Notes: generated from the sequence alone by a model not told the origin. A DNA stretch of 64,000 nt from Tsuneonella litorea (GCF_025154015.1 NZ_JAOAMV010000001.1:620001-684000); one strand, 5' to 3'; positions 43,223-52,834 are shown, counted from the first letter of the stretch. Numbers and translations are program-made.

Positions 43223-43795
43223 ATGGCTGACACGACTGGCGACGCGATCCCGGGGACCGTTACGGTCGACGATGACGGGATCCGGCGGCGCGACTTCATC
43301 AATGTAGCGGCGATCGCTGCCGCGGGCGTGGGCGGGGTGAGCGTACTCCTTCCGCTGATCAGCCAGATGGCCCCGTCCGCCGACGTGCTCGCCGAGAGCA
43401 GCACCGAGGTCGATACCGCGGCGATCGAGCCGGGCCAGGCGATCAAGGCGGTGTTCCGCAAGCAGCCGCTGTTCGTGCGCCGCCTGACGCCGCAGGAAAT
43501 CCAGATTGCCAACGCGGTCGACGTCGGCTCGCTGCGCGACCCGCAGACGCTCGAGGAGCGGACCAAGGAAGGTCATGCCGACCTGCTCATCACGATGGGC
43601 GTGTGCACGCACCTCGGATGCGTGCCGCTCGGTGCCGCGGAAGGCGAGCCCCGCGGCGAGTTCGGCGGGTATTTCTGCCCCTGCCACGGGTCGCACTACG
43701 ACACCGCGGCGCGCATCCGCAAAGGCCCGGCCCCGAAGAACCTCGAGGTGCCGGAGTACGAATTCACCAGCGACACCGTCGTCAAGGTCGGCTGA
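43223..43795 (+). CDS. petA: Ubiquinol-cytochrome c reductase, Rieske iron-sulfur subunit
   Basis: A 190-residue Rieske protein of the bc1 complex. After a twin-arginine-like RRRDFI motif and one membrane anchor (about 26-48), the soluble domain carries the 2Fe-2S ligands CTHLGC (C128, H130) and CPCHGS (C152, H155), with C133 and C154 forming the disulfide. It moves electrons from ubiquinol to cytochrome c1. Gene order petA-petB-petC with gaps of 17 and 30 bases is the usual alphaproteobacterial operon. Confidence 0.98.
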   Translation: MADTTGDAIPGTVTVDDDGIRRRDFINVAAIAAAGVGGVSVLLPLISQMAPSADVLAESSTEVDTAAIEPGQAIKAVFRKQPLFVRRLTPQEIQIANAVDVGSLRDPQTLEERTKEGHADLLITMGVCTHLGCVPLGAAEGEPRGEFGGYFCPCHGSHYDTAARIRKGPAPKNLEVPEYEFTSDTVVKVG

Positions 43796-43812
43796 GGCGA
43801 GAGAGAGCAACC

Positions 43813-45132
43813 ATGAGCTTCCCCTGGGCCCAACAGTATCAACCGGTTAACCCGTTCATGCGCTGGATGGACGAGAAGCTGCCGCTTCCGCGTCTCGTCT
43901 ACAACGCGATCGGCGGCGGCTACCCGGTGCCGCGCAACCTCAACTACATGTGGAACTTCGGCGTTCTCGCCGGCTTCTGCCTCGTGCTGCAGATCGTCAC
44001 CGGCATCGTGCTGGCGATGCACTACGCATCGAACGCCACGGTGGCCTTCGCCTCGACCGAGCACATCATGCGCGACGTCAACTGGGGCTGGATGCTGCGC
44101 TATGCGCACGCCAACGGCGCCTCGGCGTTCTTCGCGGTGATCTACCTGCACATCTTCCGCGGGTTCTTCTATTCGTCGTACAAGGCCCCGCGCGAGATGG
44201 TCTGGCTGCTGGGCGTCACCATCTTCCTGCTGATGATGGCGACCGGCTTCATGGGCTACGTGCTGCCGTGGGGCCAGATGAGCTTCTGGGGCGCCAAGGT
44301 CATCACCGGCCTGTTCGGCGCGATCCCCGTCGTCGGCGAGCCGATCCAGATCTGGCTGCTCGGCGGCTACGCGCCCGACAACGCCGCGCTCAACCGCTTC
44401 TTCAGCCTGCACTACCTGCTGCCGTTCGTGATCGCGGGCGCGGTGATCCTGCACATCTGGGCGCTGCACCTCACCGGTTCCTCGAACCCCACCGGCGTCG
44501 AGGTCAAGGGCGAGAGCGACACGATCCCGTTCCACCCGTACTACACGGCGAAGGACGGTTTCGGGCTCGGCGTGTTCCTGCTGATCTACTGCGCGGTGCT
44601 GTTCTTCGGCCCGAACATGTTCGGGCACCCCGACAACTACATCGAGGCGAACCCGCTCTCGACCCCGGCGCACATCGTCCCCGAATGGTACTTCTGGCCG
44701 TTCTACGCGATCCTGCGCGCCTTCACGGTCGACCTGCACATCCCGTTCACCAGCATCGTCATCATCGAGGCCAAGCTGCTCGGCGTGCTGGCCATGTTCA
44801 GCGCGATCCTGCTGTGGTTCTTCCTGCCCTGGCTCGACAAGGGTCCCGTGCGCAGCGGGCACTACCGGCCGCTGTTCCGCAAGTTCTTCTGGTTCGGCCT
44901 GATCCCGGCGATGCTGGTGTTGTTCTGGTGCGGCGGCGCGCCGGCCGAAGAGCCGTACGTGATGCTCAGCCAGATCGCGACCGCATACTACTTCCTCCAC
45001 TTCCTCGTGGTGCTGCCGATCGTCTCGATGATCGAACGGCCCGAGCCCTTGCCGTACTCGATCACCGAGGCGGTGCTGGGCGAGGACAAGGACGCGGTCC
45101 TCGGCGAGAACGCCGAACCGGTCGGCGTCTGA
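43813..45132 (+). CDS. petB: Cytochrome b of the bc1 complex
   Basis: A 439-residue multi-spanning cytochrome b with eight expected helices. Visible features are [21 protein letters not shown], the heme-ligand helices ([22 protein letters not shown] and [25 protein letters not shown] region), [16 protein letters not shown] and PEWY in [11 protein letters not shown] at the Qo site. It forms the quinol-oxidising and quinone-reducing sites. The start is ATG at 43813. It is the second gene of petABC. Confidence 0.98.
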   Translation: MSFPWAQQYQPVNPFMRWMDEKLPLPRLVYNAIGGGYPVPRNLNYMWNFGVLAGFCLVLQIVTGIVLAMHYASNATVAFASTEHIMRDVNWGWMLRYAHANGASAFFAVIYLHIFRGFFYSSYKAPREMVWLLGVTIFLLMMATGFMGYVLPWGQMSFWGAKVITGLFGAIPVVGEPIQIWLLGGYAPDNAALNRFFSLHYLLPFVIAGAVILHIWALHLTGSSNPTGVEVKGESDTIPFHPYYTAKDGFGLGVFLLIYCAVLFFGPNMFGHPDNYIEANPLSTPAHIVPEWYFWPFYAILRAFTVDLHIPFTSIVIIEAKLLGVLAMFSAILLWFFLPWLDKGPVRSGHYRPLFRKFFWFGLIPAMLVLFWCGGAPAEEPYVMLSQIATAYYFLHFLVVLPIVSMIERPEPLPYSITEAVLGEDKDAVLGENAEPVGV

Positions 45133-45162
45133 ACGACAGGCTTTAGGGAAAGCGACACGACA

Positions 45163-46050
45163 ATGATCCGTCTCTTCGGAATCCTCATCGGCCTGTTCTT
45201 CGCGGTCATGGCGCTGTGGGCCTTCGGCACGGGCCTTGGCACCGTGATTTCCGACGGCCAGCTCAAGGAAGCGACCGCCGAGCACGAGTTCCACCTGCAC
45301 CCGCGTGACGCCGAGCTCGCCTCGGACGGCGCGTTCGGCAAGTGGGACCTCGCGCAGTTGCAGCGCGGTTTCCAGGTCTACAAGGAAGTCTGCTCGGCCT
45401 GCCACAGCCTCAAGTTCGTCGCCTTCCGCGACCTTGCGGCGCTCGGCTACAGCGAGGCCGAAGTGAAGGCGATCGCAGCGGGCTTCCAGGTCCCCGGCGT
45501 CGATCCGAACACCGGCGAGGCAACCACCCGCCCCGGCCTGCCGACCGACTACTTCCCCTCGCCCTATCCGAACGCAGTGGCGGCGGCGGCGGCGAACAAC
45601 AACGCCATTCCGCCTGACCTCTCGCTGATGACGAAGGCACGGCACGACGGCAGCAACTATGTCTATTCGCTGCTCACCGGCTATCGCAACGTCGATACCT
45701 TCAGCATCGACGGCAAGAAGGTGAAGGAGGAATTCCCCGAATTCGCCACCCCGCCGAACACGCACTTCAACCCTTACTTCGCCAACCTCAACATCGCGAT
45801 GGCGCCGCCGCTCACCGCCGATGGGCAGGTGACCTACGCCGAAGGACAGCCGGCGCCGACGGTCGACCAGATGGCGCGCGACGTTGCCGCCTTCCTGACC
45901 TGGACTGCCGAGCCGAAGAAGGTGAAGCGCACCCAGGTCGGCTGGCCGGTGCTGGGCTTCCTGCTGTTCGCGACGATCCTCGCGTGGATGGCGAAGAACC
46001 AGGTCTGGGCTGCGATCAAGCCCAAGAAGGCCAAGGTGGTCCAGGGCTGA
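45163..46050 (+). CDS. petC: Cytochrome c1
   Basis: A 295-residue membrane-anchored c-type cytochrome. An N-terminal hydrophobic segment acts as signal or anchor. The heme motif is C77-S-A-C80-H81. The axial methionine is probably in NIAMAPPL, preceded by FNPYFANL. A C-terminal anchor (VLGFLLFATILAWMAK) holds it in the membrane. It receives electrons from the Rieske protein and passes them to soluble or bound cytochrome c. It is the last pet gene; apt follows after 25 bases. Confidence 0.98.
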   Translation: MIRLFGILIGLFFAVMALWAFGTGLGTVISDGQLKEATAEHEFHLHPRDAELASDGAFGKWDLAQLQRGFQVYKEVCSACHSLKFVAFRDLAALGYSEAEVKAIAAGFQVPGVDPNTGEATTRPGLPTDYFPSPYPNAVAAAAANNNAIPPDLSLMTKARHDGSNYVYSLLTGYRNVDTFSIDGKKVKEEFPEFATPPNTHFNPYFANLNIAMAPPLTADGQVTYAEGQPAPTVDQMARDVAAFLTWTAEPKKVKRTQVGWPVLGFLLFATILAWMAKNQVWAAIKPKKAKVVQG

Positions 46051-46075
46051 TCGCCCGGTCAGGGATACCGCGGGC

Positions 46076-46612
46076 GTGAGCCCCGACGATCTCAAGCATC
46101 TCGTGCGCTCGGTGCCCGACTTCCCGGCACCGGGCGTTCTTTTTCGCGACATCACCACCCTTATCGCGCACGGTGACGGCCTGCGCGCGGCGGTTGGCCA
46201 CCTCGCCGACCGGGCGCGATCCCGTGGCGCCGAATCCATCGCCGGCATGGAAGCGCGCGGGTTCATCTTCGGGGCCGCGGTGGCGATCGAGCTCGGCGTC
46301 GGATTCGTCCCCGTGCGCAAGCCCGGCAAGCTGCCGGTCGCGACGATCGGCATCGACTACGACCTCGAATACGGGACGGATCGGCTCGAGATCGACCCCA
46401 CCGCGATTCGTCCCGGCCAGCGGATCGCCATTGTCGACGACCTCATCGCCACCGGCGGCACCGCGCTGGCCGCGGCCGCGCTGCTGCGCCGTGCCGGGGC
46501 CACCGTGGCCGACGCGCTCTTCGTCATCGACCTGCCCGATCTCGGCGGGGCGGAGCGCCTGCGTGCCGCGGGCCTGGCTGTCGATGCGCTGATGGCGTTT
46601 CCCGGGCACTAG
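46076..46612 (+). CDS. apt: Adenine phosphoribosyltransferase
   Basis: A 178-residue type I PRTase that makes AMP from adenine and PRPP. It starts at GTG 46076, 25 bases after petC. Key parts are VPDFPAPGVLFRDITTL, GMEARGFIFG, VRKPGKLP and the PRPP loop IVDDLIATGGTA. Length is normal. Position behind petABC is shared in many alphaproteobacteria, and it is likely in the same transcript. Confidence 0.96.
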   Translation: MSPDDLKHLVRSVPDFPAPGVLFRDITTLIAHGDGLRAAVGHLADRARSRGAESIAGMEARGFIFGAAVAIELGVGFVPVRKPGKLPVATIGIDYDLEYGTDRLEIDPTAIRPGQRIAIVDDLIATGGTALAAAALLRRAGATVADALFVIDLPDLGGAERLRAAGLAVDALMAFPGH

Positions 46613-46694
46613 CCGATTGCCTCCTTTCGGGGACCCCAACGGGCTTCCGCGCATTTGAACTGCAAGCCGCATTCGTGCGACAACGCAGGGGTTC

Positions 46695-48560
46695 ATGGAA
46701 CAGCAGGCACTCGTGATCGCGCTCGTGGGCGTGCTCGGGATCGGCGCGCAGTGGGTGGCGTGGCGAACGGGCTGGCCGGCGATCGTCCTCATGCTGGCCG
46801 CCGGGTTCCTGGCCGGGCCGGTGTTGCACGTGTTCGACCCCGAGCGGGTATTTGGCGAGATGCTGGCGCCGATGATCTCGATCGGCGTCGCCCTGATCCT
46901 CTTCGAAGGCGGCCTCAGCCTCAATTTTCGCGAACTGCGCCATGCCGGCGAGGCGGTGTGGCGCCTGTTCGTGTTCGGCGTGCCGCTCGGCTGGCTGCTG
47001 GGCAGCGTGGCCTTGCACATGGCGGGCCTGGTATGGCCGGTGGCGATCCTGTTCGCCGGCATCCTCGTGGTGACCGGGCCGACAGTCGTCATGCCCATGC
47101 TCCGCCAGGCGAACGTCCAGCCGCGGCCCGCCGCGATTCTCAAGTGGGAAGCGATCGTCAACGATCCCGCGGGCGCCATGTGCGCGGTGATCGCCTACGA
47201 ATACTTCCGCCTTTCGGCCAACGGCGCGCTGCTGTTCGAGGTTGTCCCGCCGATGATCGTCGCGGCGGTGATCGCCGCCGCGCTTGGCTATTTCGCCGCG
47301 CTGGCGATCGCCTGGAGCTTCCCGCGCGGGCTGGTCCCCGAGTACCTCAAGGTCCCGGTCCTGCTGACGGCGGTGATCGCGGTCTTCGTCGCCGCCAACC
47401 TGATCGAGCACGAAGCGGGGCTGATCTCGGTCACCGTCATGGGCGTGGCGCTTGCCAACATGAACGTTTCCTCGCTGCGCAGCATCCATCCCTTCAAGCA
47501 GAACGTGGCGGTGCTGCTGGTGTCGGGCATCTTCATCCTGCTGTCGTCCAGCCTGCAGTTCGAGGAGCTGCGCTACCTCGAGTGGCGCTTTGCGCTGTTC
47601 CTGCTGGCCCTGTTGTTCATCGTGCGACCGGCGACCGTGCTGATCAGCCTGCTGGGCAGCTCCCTGCCCTGGAAGGAACGCCTGTTCGTCGCCTGGATCG
47701 CGCCGCGCGGGATCGTGCTGGTGGCGATCGCCGGCCTCTTCGCGCTGCGCCTCACCGAACTCGGGTATGCCGACGGCAACATCCTCATCGGCCTGTCGTT
47801 CGCGGTAGTGGTGACAACCGTCATCGCGCACGGATTCACGATCGACCTCGCGGCGCGGCTGCTTGGCATCAAGGGCGCCAGCCGTCCCGGGCTGCTGATC
47901 GTCGGCGCCACCCCGTGGACGATCGCGCTGGCCCGCGAGATGAAGGAAATCGAAACCCCGGTCACGATCGCCGATTCGAGCTGGGAACGCCTTGCCCCGG
48001 TGCGCCAGGCCGGTCTGCCGTTCTATCACGGCGAAATCCTCCACGAGGCGACCGAGCACCACCTCGACCTGTCGCCGTTCCATGTCCTCGTCGCCGCGAC
48101 CGAGAACGAGGCCTACAACACGCTTGTCTGCAACGAATTCGCCTATCTGTTCGGGCGCGACGCGGTCTATCAGGTCGGTGAGGAAGGCGAGGAAGACGAT
48201 CCCCGCCGCCTGCCCGAAAGCCTGCGCGGCCGCGCACTGTTCAAGTCGGGCATGGGGGTCGAGGACCTGATGGAACGCCAGCGCGCCGGCTGGGTGTTCC
48301 GCAAGACCCGGCTCAGCGAGCGGTTCGGGTTCGACGACGCCAAGGAAAAGCTCCCCGACGCGGGCCAGATGCTGCTGCTGGTGCGGCCCGACGGTACGCT
48401 CCGGTTCTTCACCCACGCGAGCCAGCCGGCGCCCCGCGCCAAAGATACCGTCGTCTCCTACTCCCCGCCGCCGGAACGTTCGGCGGAGGCCGCGGCGGCG
48501 AAGAAATCGCCGAAGAAGGCCAAGCCCGGCGCCGCGCCCGGCGCGTTGCCCGCGAAATAG
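46695..48560 (+). CDS. Cation:proton antiporter with RCK-type C-terminal domain
   Basis: A 621-residue protein. The first about 395 residues have roughly twelve hydrophobic segments of the CPA1/NhaP type, with FEGGLSLNFRELR, ILVVTGPTVVMPMLRQ and AIVNDPAGA (the transport-site Asp pair). The next part is a TrkA-N-like RCK domain (GLLIVGATPWTIALAREM, HVLVAATENEAYNTLV), which usually senses nucleotides. A lysine/alanine/proline-rich tail ends it. It exchanges Na+ or K+ for H+ in the inner membrane. The ion is not determined. Confidence 0.9.
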   Translation: MEQQALVIALVGVLGIGAQWVAWRTGWPAIVLMLAAGFLAGPVLHVFDPERVFGEMLAPMISIGVALILFEGGLSLNFRELRHAGEAVWRLFVFGVPLGWLLGSVALHMAGLVWPVAILFAGILVVTGPTVVMPMLRQANVQPRPAAILKWEAIVNDPAGAMCAVIAYEYFRLSANGALLFEVVPPMIVAAVIAAALGYFAALAIAWSFPRGLVPEYLKVPVLLTAVIAVFVAANLIEHEAGLISVTVMGVALANMNVSSLRSIHPFKQNVAVLLVSGIFILLSSSLQFEELRYLEWRFALFLLALLFIVRPATVLISLLGSSLPWKERLFVAWIAPRGIVLVAIAGLFALRLTELGYADGNILIGLSFAVVVTTVIAHGFTIDLAARLLGIKGASRPGLLIVGATPWTIALAREMKEIETPVTIADSSWERLAPVRQAGLPFYHGEILHEATEHHLDLSPFHVLVAATENEAYNTLVCNEFAYLFGRDAVYQVGEEGEEDDPRRLPESLRGRALFKSGMGVEDLMERQRAGWVFRKTRLSERFGFDDAKEKLPDAGQMLLLVRPDGTLRFFTHASQPAPRAKDTVVSYSPPPERSAEAAAAKKSPKKAKPGAAPGALPAK

Positions 48561-48579
48561 GACCAAGGAAAGGCAAGCC

Positions 48580-49194
48580 ATGCGCCCCAATCCGATGATC
48601 GCCCTCCCGTTCGCCTTCGCCCTCGTGCTATCCGGGTGCGATCGCGGGGGACCCGACCCGGCCCCCGCGCCGAGCGCAACGGCAACCACCGCCGGCTCCG
48701 GCGAAAAGGTGTCGATCATCCGCGACGACGTCGGGATCGATCGCGAGCCCACTGCGCCGCTTGCCCCGCTCGAGGTCGTCATCGGCTTTGCCGCGGGCGG
48801 CACGGAGCTGACCGACGCTGCGGTCGCCCAGCTGCGCGATGCGCTTGCATCGGAGCAGATGAAGGCGGGGGGAGCCATAACGCTCGGCGGGCATAGCGAT
48901 TCGGCGGGGTCAGACACCGCGAACCTGCGCGCCTCGAAGAAACGCGCAGAGGCAGTGCGCGACTGGCTTGTCGAGCACGGGGTCGAGGAAGAGAGGATCG
49001 TGGTGATTGCCTTCGGCGAACAGAACCCTGCCGTCCCCAATGCCAGGCCCGACGGCACACCCGACGCAGAGGGCCGGGCGAAAAACCGGCGTGTCGAAAT
49101 GACCATCGCGGTTCCCGAAGGGACGCCGCCGGCGGCCCCTGCCAGCGACAGCGGGACGCTGGTCGACGAACTGACCGGTGCGGCAGAGGATTGA
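48580..49194 (+). CDS. OmpA family lipoprotein
   Basis: A 204-residue protein with a lipobox L-S-G-C (MRPNPMIALPFAFALVLSGC). A proline/alanine-rich linker follows, then an OmpA-like peptidoglycan-binding domain with VVIGFAAGGTELTD, ITLGGHSDSAGSD, LRASKKRAEAVRDWL, VIAFGEQNP and GRAKNRRVEMTI. It lies 19 bases after the antiporter gene. It should tether the outer membrane or an envelope complex to peptidoglycan. Confidence 0.92.
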   Translation: MRPNPMIALPFAFALVLSGCDRGGPDPAPAPSATATTAGSGEKVSIIRDDVGIDREPTAPLAPLEVVIGFAAGGTELTDAAVAQLRDALASEQMKAGGAITLGGHSDSAGSDTANLRASKKRAEAVRDWLVEHGVEEERIVVIAFGEQNPAVPNARPDGTPDAEGRAKNRRVEMTIAVPEGTPPAAPASDSGTLVDELTGAAED

Positions 49195-49251
49195 CGGAAT
49201 GGCCGGGGGCGTGGCAAGCGCGCCTTCGCCGGACGCCCGGAGGGTTCCCGA

Positions 49252-49325
49252 GCGGGTATAGCATAGTGGTAATGCTCCAGCCTTCCAAGCTGGCTAGAGG
49301 GGTTCGATTCCCCTTACCCGCTCCA
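49252..49325 (+). tRNA. tRNA-Gly (anticodon TCC)
   Basis: A 74-base cloverleaf with encoded CCA. The acceptor stem pairs GCGGGTA with TACCCGC. The anticodon stem CCAGC/GCTGG encloses CTTCCAA with anticodon TCC, reading GGA and GGG. The T arm includes GGTTCGATTCC. Confidence 0.96.
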
Positions 49326-49355
49326 CGGTCCCTTCTTGCCTTGCGCCTTCGCTGG

Positions 49356-50231
49356 TCAGAGGCGCGCCGGGCCTTGCGTCGTCACACCCATGTTGTCGAT
49401 CAGTCGCGTGCCGCCGATGCGGGCGGCGACCAGCAGGCGCGCGGGCGCGTCTCCCAGTGTTTCCGCCGGTTCGAGCGAGGTTGCGTCGACGAGGCTGACG
49501 TAATCGATCGAATCGAAACCCGCCTGCAGCAGGTGCGCCTCGATCGCCGCGAGCGTCGGGGCAACCGCGCTTCCGGCGAGAAGCGCGTCGATGCCCTCGC
49601 GCATAGCCTGGGGCAGCGCCGCCGCCCGGGCGCGGCCTTCGGGCGAAAGGTACCGGTTGCGGCTCGACAGCGCGAGGCCGTCGCCCTCGCGCACCGTGGG
49701 CACGCCGACGATCGCATCGACGTGCGGCGCGCTGAGGTCGAGGTCGCGCGCCATGCGGCGGATCACCGCGAGCTGCTGCCAGTCCTTCTCGCCGAACACG
49801 GCCACGTCGGGCCGGACCTGGTTGAACAGTTTCAGCACGACGGTGGCCACTCCGTCGAAGTGGCCCGGCCGCGCCGCGCCGCAGAGGCCCTCGCTCACGC
49901 CGGCGACCGAAACGTTGGTGGCGAACCCGTCGGGGTACATCGCCGCGACGCCGGGCGCCCAGACCAGCTCGACCCCTTCCGCTTCCAGCAGGCGGCAATC
50001 CTCGGCGAACGTGCGCGGATAGGCGTCGAGGTCCTCGTTCGGGCCGAATTGCTTCGGATTGACGAAGATCGACGCCGCCACCGCATCGGCGTGCTTTCTG
50101 GCCTCGCGCACGAGCGCCAGGTGGCCCTCGTGGAGCGCGCCCATCGTCGGCACCAGCGCGAGCCGCTTGCCCCCTTGCCTGAGGGCGTCCACGGCGCTTC
50201 TCAACACTTCCAGCGTGGTCGCTGTTTGCAT
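49356..50231 (-). CDS. panC: Pantoate--beta-alanine ligase
   Basis: A 291-residue enzyme forming pantothenate from pantoate, beta-alanine and ATP. Signature parts are LALVPTMGALHEGHLALV, IFVNPKQFGPNEDL, HFDGVATVVLKLFN, VFGEKDWQQLAVIRRM and GLALSSRNRYLSPEGR. ATG at 50231 begins MQTATTLEVLR, which aligns with E. coli PanC, and has a GGAGGG site ten bases upstream; the frame stays open to an ATG at 50264. It is divergent from mipZ. panB and panD are not in the window. Confidence 0.96.
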   Translation of the reverse strand: MQTATTLEVLRSAVDALRQGGKRLALVPTMGALHEGHLALVREARKHADAVAASIFVNPKQFGPNEDLDAYPRTFAEDCRLLEAEGVELVWAPGVAAMYPDGFATNVSVAGVSEGLCGAARPGHFDGVATVVLKLFNQVRPDVAVFGEKDWQQLAVIRRMARDLDLSAPHVDAIVGVPTVREGDGLALSSRNRYLSPEGRARAAALPQAMREGIDALLAGSAVAPTLAAIEAHLLQAGFDSIDYVSLVDATSLEPAETLGDAPARLLVAARIGGTRLIDNMGVTTQGPARL

Positions 50232-50301
50232 GGGGCTTTGTCCCTCCGCTATCCTTGCGGTCATGCCAACGCCCTAGCGGGCACTATTCGGGAATGCACG
50301 C

Positions 50302-51111
50302 GTGTCCAAGCCGGCTCACAGGATCGTCTTCGCCAACGAGAAGGGCGGCACCGGCAAGTCGACCACCGCAGTCCACATCGCGGTGGCGCTGGCCTATCGC
50401 GGCGCGAGGGTCGCCGCAATCGACCTCGATCCGCGCCAGAGGACGCTCTACCGTTACCTCGAAAACCGGGCCGAGACGGCGGCGCGGCGGGGAATCGACC
50501 TGCCCACCGCGCGGTTCGAGGTGTTCGAGGGCGGCTCGCCCGAAGAGCTCGAGGCGCTCACCACCTCGCTCTCCGATGGCTGCGACTTCGTGGTCTTCGA
50601 CACGCCGGGGCGCGACGATCCGCTCGCCCGCCACGCCGCGACCGAGGCCGACACGCTGGTCACCCCGTTGAACGACAGCTTCGTCGACTTCGACCTGATC
50701 GGGCAGGTCGACGCCGAGACGTTCAAGGTCCGCAAGCTGTCGTTCTATGCCGAACTGATCTGGGAAGCGCGGATCAAGCGCAGCCGCAGCCAGATCGAGC
50801 AGAACCGGCGCGAGATGGACTGGGTCGTCGTACGCAACCGCACCGGCCACGTCGAGGCGCGCAACATGGCGCGCATCGAGGCGGCGCTGAAGGAACTGTC
50901 GAAGCGCGTCGGCTTCCGCGTCGCGCAGGGGCTTTCCGAACGCGTGATCTACCGCGAGCTGTTCCCGAGCGGGCTGACCCTGCTCGACAAGGGACACCTG
51001 GGTGAACTCGGCACCAGCCACCTCGTCGCGCGGCAGGAACTGCGCACCCTCGTCTCGGCGCTCAACCTTCCTGTGCCCGCCCGGCGCGAACCCGAACTGG
51101 CGCTGGCCTGA
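50302..51111 (+). CDS. mipZ: Division-plane positioning ATPase MipZ
   Basis: A 269-residue ParA/MinD-type ATPase. It has the deviant Walker A NEKGGTGKSTT (K14, K19), switch region FDTPGRDD, and the MipZ-like RKLSFYAELIWEARIKRSR helix and VVVRNRTGH. In Caulobacter, MipZ binds ParB at origin-proximal sites and inhibits FtsZ assembly near the poles, placing division at midcell. The start is GTG at 50302. A small J-domain gene and pgmG follow on the same strand with gaps or overlaps under 25 bases. Confidence 0.95.
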   Translation: MSKPAHRIVFANEKGGTGKSTTAVHIAVALAYRGARVAAIDLDPRQRTLYRYLENRAETAARRGIDLPTARFEVFEGGSPEELEALTTSLSDGCDFVVFDTPGRDDPLARHAATEADTLVTPLNDSFVDFDLIGQVDAETFKVRKLSFYAELIWEARIKRSRSQIEQNRREMDWVVVRNRTGHVEARNMARIEAALKELSKRVGFRVAQGLSERVIYRELFPSGLTLLDKGHLGELGTSHLVARQELRTLVSALNLPVPARREPELALA

Positions 51112-51132
51112 CGCGCGCGCTAGGTCGCGGCG

Positions 51133-51420
51133 GTGATCAAGCTCCTCCTCGTCGCGGGCCTCGTCTCGCTCATCGTCCGGATCGCGACCCATCGCTGGCC
51201 GTGGGAATACCTGTCGGCGAAACCCACCCGCGCGCAGGCGGTGCTGCGGGCGCGCAAGCTGCTGGGCGTGCCGCACGAAGCGGGTCGCGGCGAAATCCTC
51301 GAGGCGCACCGGCGGCTGATCGCCCGGGTTCATCCCGACCGCGGCGGCACCAGCGACCAGGTTCACGCGGCAAACGACGCGCGCGACCTGTTGCTGGGCG
51401 AGCTGCCTGATGGCCGCTGA
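51133..51420 (+). CDS. Membrane-anchored J-domain protein
   Basis: A 95-residue protein from GTG at 51133. An N-terminal hydrophobic segment (IKLLLVAGLVSLIVRI) is followed by a J domain containing AVLRARKLLGVP, ILEAHRRLIARVHPDRGG; the HPD motif is intact. This is the TIM14/Pam18-like small DnaJ type that stimulates Hsp70 at a membrane. It ends within the start of pgmG (11-base overlap). Confidence 0.9.
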   Translation: MIKLLLVAGLVSLIVRIATHRWPWEYLSAKPTRAQAVLRARKLLGVPHEAGRGEILEAHRRLIARVHPDRGGTSDQVHAANDARDLLLGELPDGR

Positions 51421-52834
51421 GGAACCCGGCTTGAGCCACACCTTCGATCCCACCGCACTTCGCGAATACGACATTCGCGGGATCATCGGCGAAACGCTGG
51501 GAGCGGAGGACGCGCGCGCGATCGGCCGCAGCTTCGCGACGATGCTGCGCGAGGCCGGCGGCCGGACGGTGGCAGTGGGTTACGACGGTCGGGTGAGCAG
51601 CCCGATGCTCGAGCACGCGCTGGTCGAAGGGCTTACCGCGTCGGGCTGTGACGTGGTGCGGATCGGCATGGGGCCGACCCCGATGCTCTATTACGCAGAG
51701 GCGTCAGCCGAAGAGGTGGATGGCGGCATTCAGATAACCGGCAGCCACAATCCCGCCAATTACAATGGCTTCAAGATGGTATTCCTGGGACGGCCGTTTT
51801 TCGGGGAGGATATCATCGAGCTCGGTCGACGTGCGCAGGCCGGCGCCTGGGCCGACGGGCAGGGCGAGGTCACCTCGCGCGAGGTCCTCGAGGATTACGT
51901 CGAGCGGCTGCTCCTCGGCCTGGAGGGGATCGACCGCGATGCGCTGGCCGGTCTTCGAATCGGTTGGGACGCGGGCAACGGCGCCGCGGGGCCCGCGCTC
52001 GAGGCGCTCGCCGCCCGGCTGCCGGGGGAGCACCACCTTCTCTTCACCGAGGTCGACGGGTCGTTTCCCAATCATCATCCTGATCCTACCGTTTCCGAAA
52101 ACCTCGACGACCTGCGGCGCCTTGTCGCGTCGAAGAACCTCGACTTCGGAGTGGCTTTCGACGGCGACGGCGACCGGATCGGCGCGATCGACGGCGAAGG
52201 CCGGGTCATCTGGGGGGATCAGTTGCTCATGATCTTCGCTGAAGATCTATTAGGGAGACTACCTAACGCCCCGGTCATCGCCGATGTGAAGGCGAGCCGG
52301 GCGCTGTTCGAGCGTATCGCCCAGCTCGGCGGCAGGCCGCTGATGTGGAAGACCGGGCACAGCCTGATTAAGTCCAAAATGAAGGAGATTGGCGCCCCGC
52401 TTGCGGGCGAGATGAGCGGCCACGTCTTTTTCGCCGACGAGTATTACGGGTTCGACGACGCGCTCTATGCCGGCGTGCGGCTGATCGCCGCCTCGGCGCG
52501 GCTCGGCAAGTCGGTCACCGCGCTGCGCAGCGAGATGCCGGCGATGGTCAACACGCCGGAGTTGCGATTCCATGTGGCCGAGGCGCGCAAGTTCGCCGCC
52601 ATCGACGAGGTCAAGGCGCGGCTTGCGGACTCATCCTTTGATGTAAACGACACCGATGGAGTCCGGGTGACGACCCCCGACGGCTGGTGGCTGCTGCGCG
52701 CGTCCAACACCCAGGACGTGCTCGTCGCCCGCGCGGAGAGCGAGAGCGAAGAGGGCCTCGAACGCCTCGTCGCCCAGATCGACGCGCAACTCGAGGCATC
52801 GGGCCTGGAGCGTGGGCCGCAGGCGGGGCATTAG
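51410..52834 (+). CDS. pgmG: Phosphomannomutase/phosphoglucomutase (PgmG/AlgC type)
   Basis: A 474-residue alpha-D-phosphohexomutase. The phosphoserine is S112 in ITGSHNPANYNGFK, the magnesium loop is DGDGDR with D251, D253 and D255, the sugar-specificity loop is GEMSGHVFF, and the phosphate-binding loop is LRASNTQDV. It interconverts mannose-6-P/mannose-1-P and glucose-6-P/glucose-1-P for surface polysaccharides; in sphingan producers the gene is pgmG. Parts have unusual codon use, notably CTA-TTA-GGG-AGA-CTA at 52247-52261. Confidence 0.93.
   Translation: MAAEEPGLSHTFDPTALREYDIRGIIGETLGAEDARAIGRSFATMLREAGGRTVAVGYDGRVSSPMLEHALVEGLTASGCDVVRIGMGPTPMLYYAEASAEEVDGGIQITGSHNPANYNGFKMVFLGRPFFGEDIIELGRRAQAGAWADGQGEVTSREVLEDYVERLLLGLEGIDRDALAGLRIGWDAGNGAAGPALEALAARLPGEHHLLFTEVDGSFPNHHPDPTVSENLDDLRRLVASKNLDFGVAFDGDGDRIGAIDGEGRVIWGDQLLMIFAEDLLGRLPNAPVIADVKASRALFERIAQLGGRPLMWKTGHSLIKSKMKEIGAPLAGEMSGHVFFADEYYGFDDALYAGVRLIAASARLGKSVTALRSEMPAMVNTPELRFHVAEARKFAAIDEVKARLADSSFDVNDTDGVRVTTPDGWWLLRASNTQDVLVARAESESEEGLERLVAQIDAQLEASGLERGPQAGH

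Noticed and set aside
43696-46353. Open frame of 885 codons on the minus strand
   Set aside because: It is antisense to petB, petC and apt, all certain genes.
46524-49217. Open frame of 897 codons on the minus strand
   Set aside because: It covers the antiporter and OmpA-like genes in antisense; no motif or start signal.
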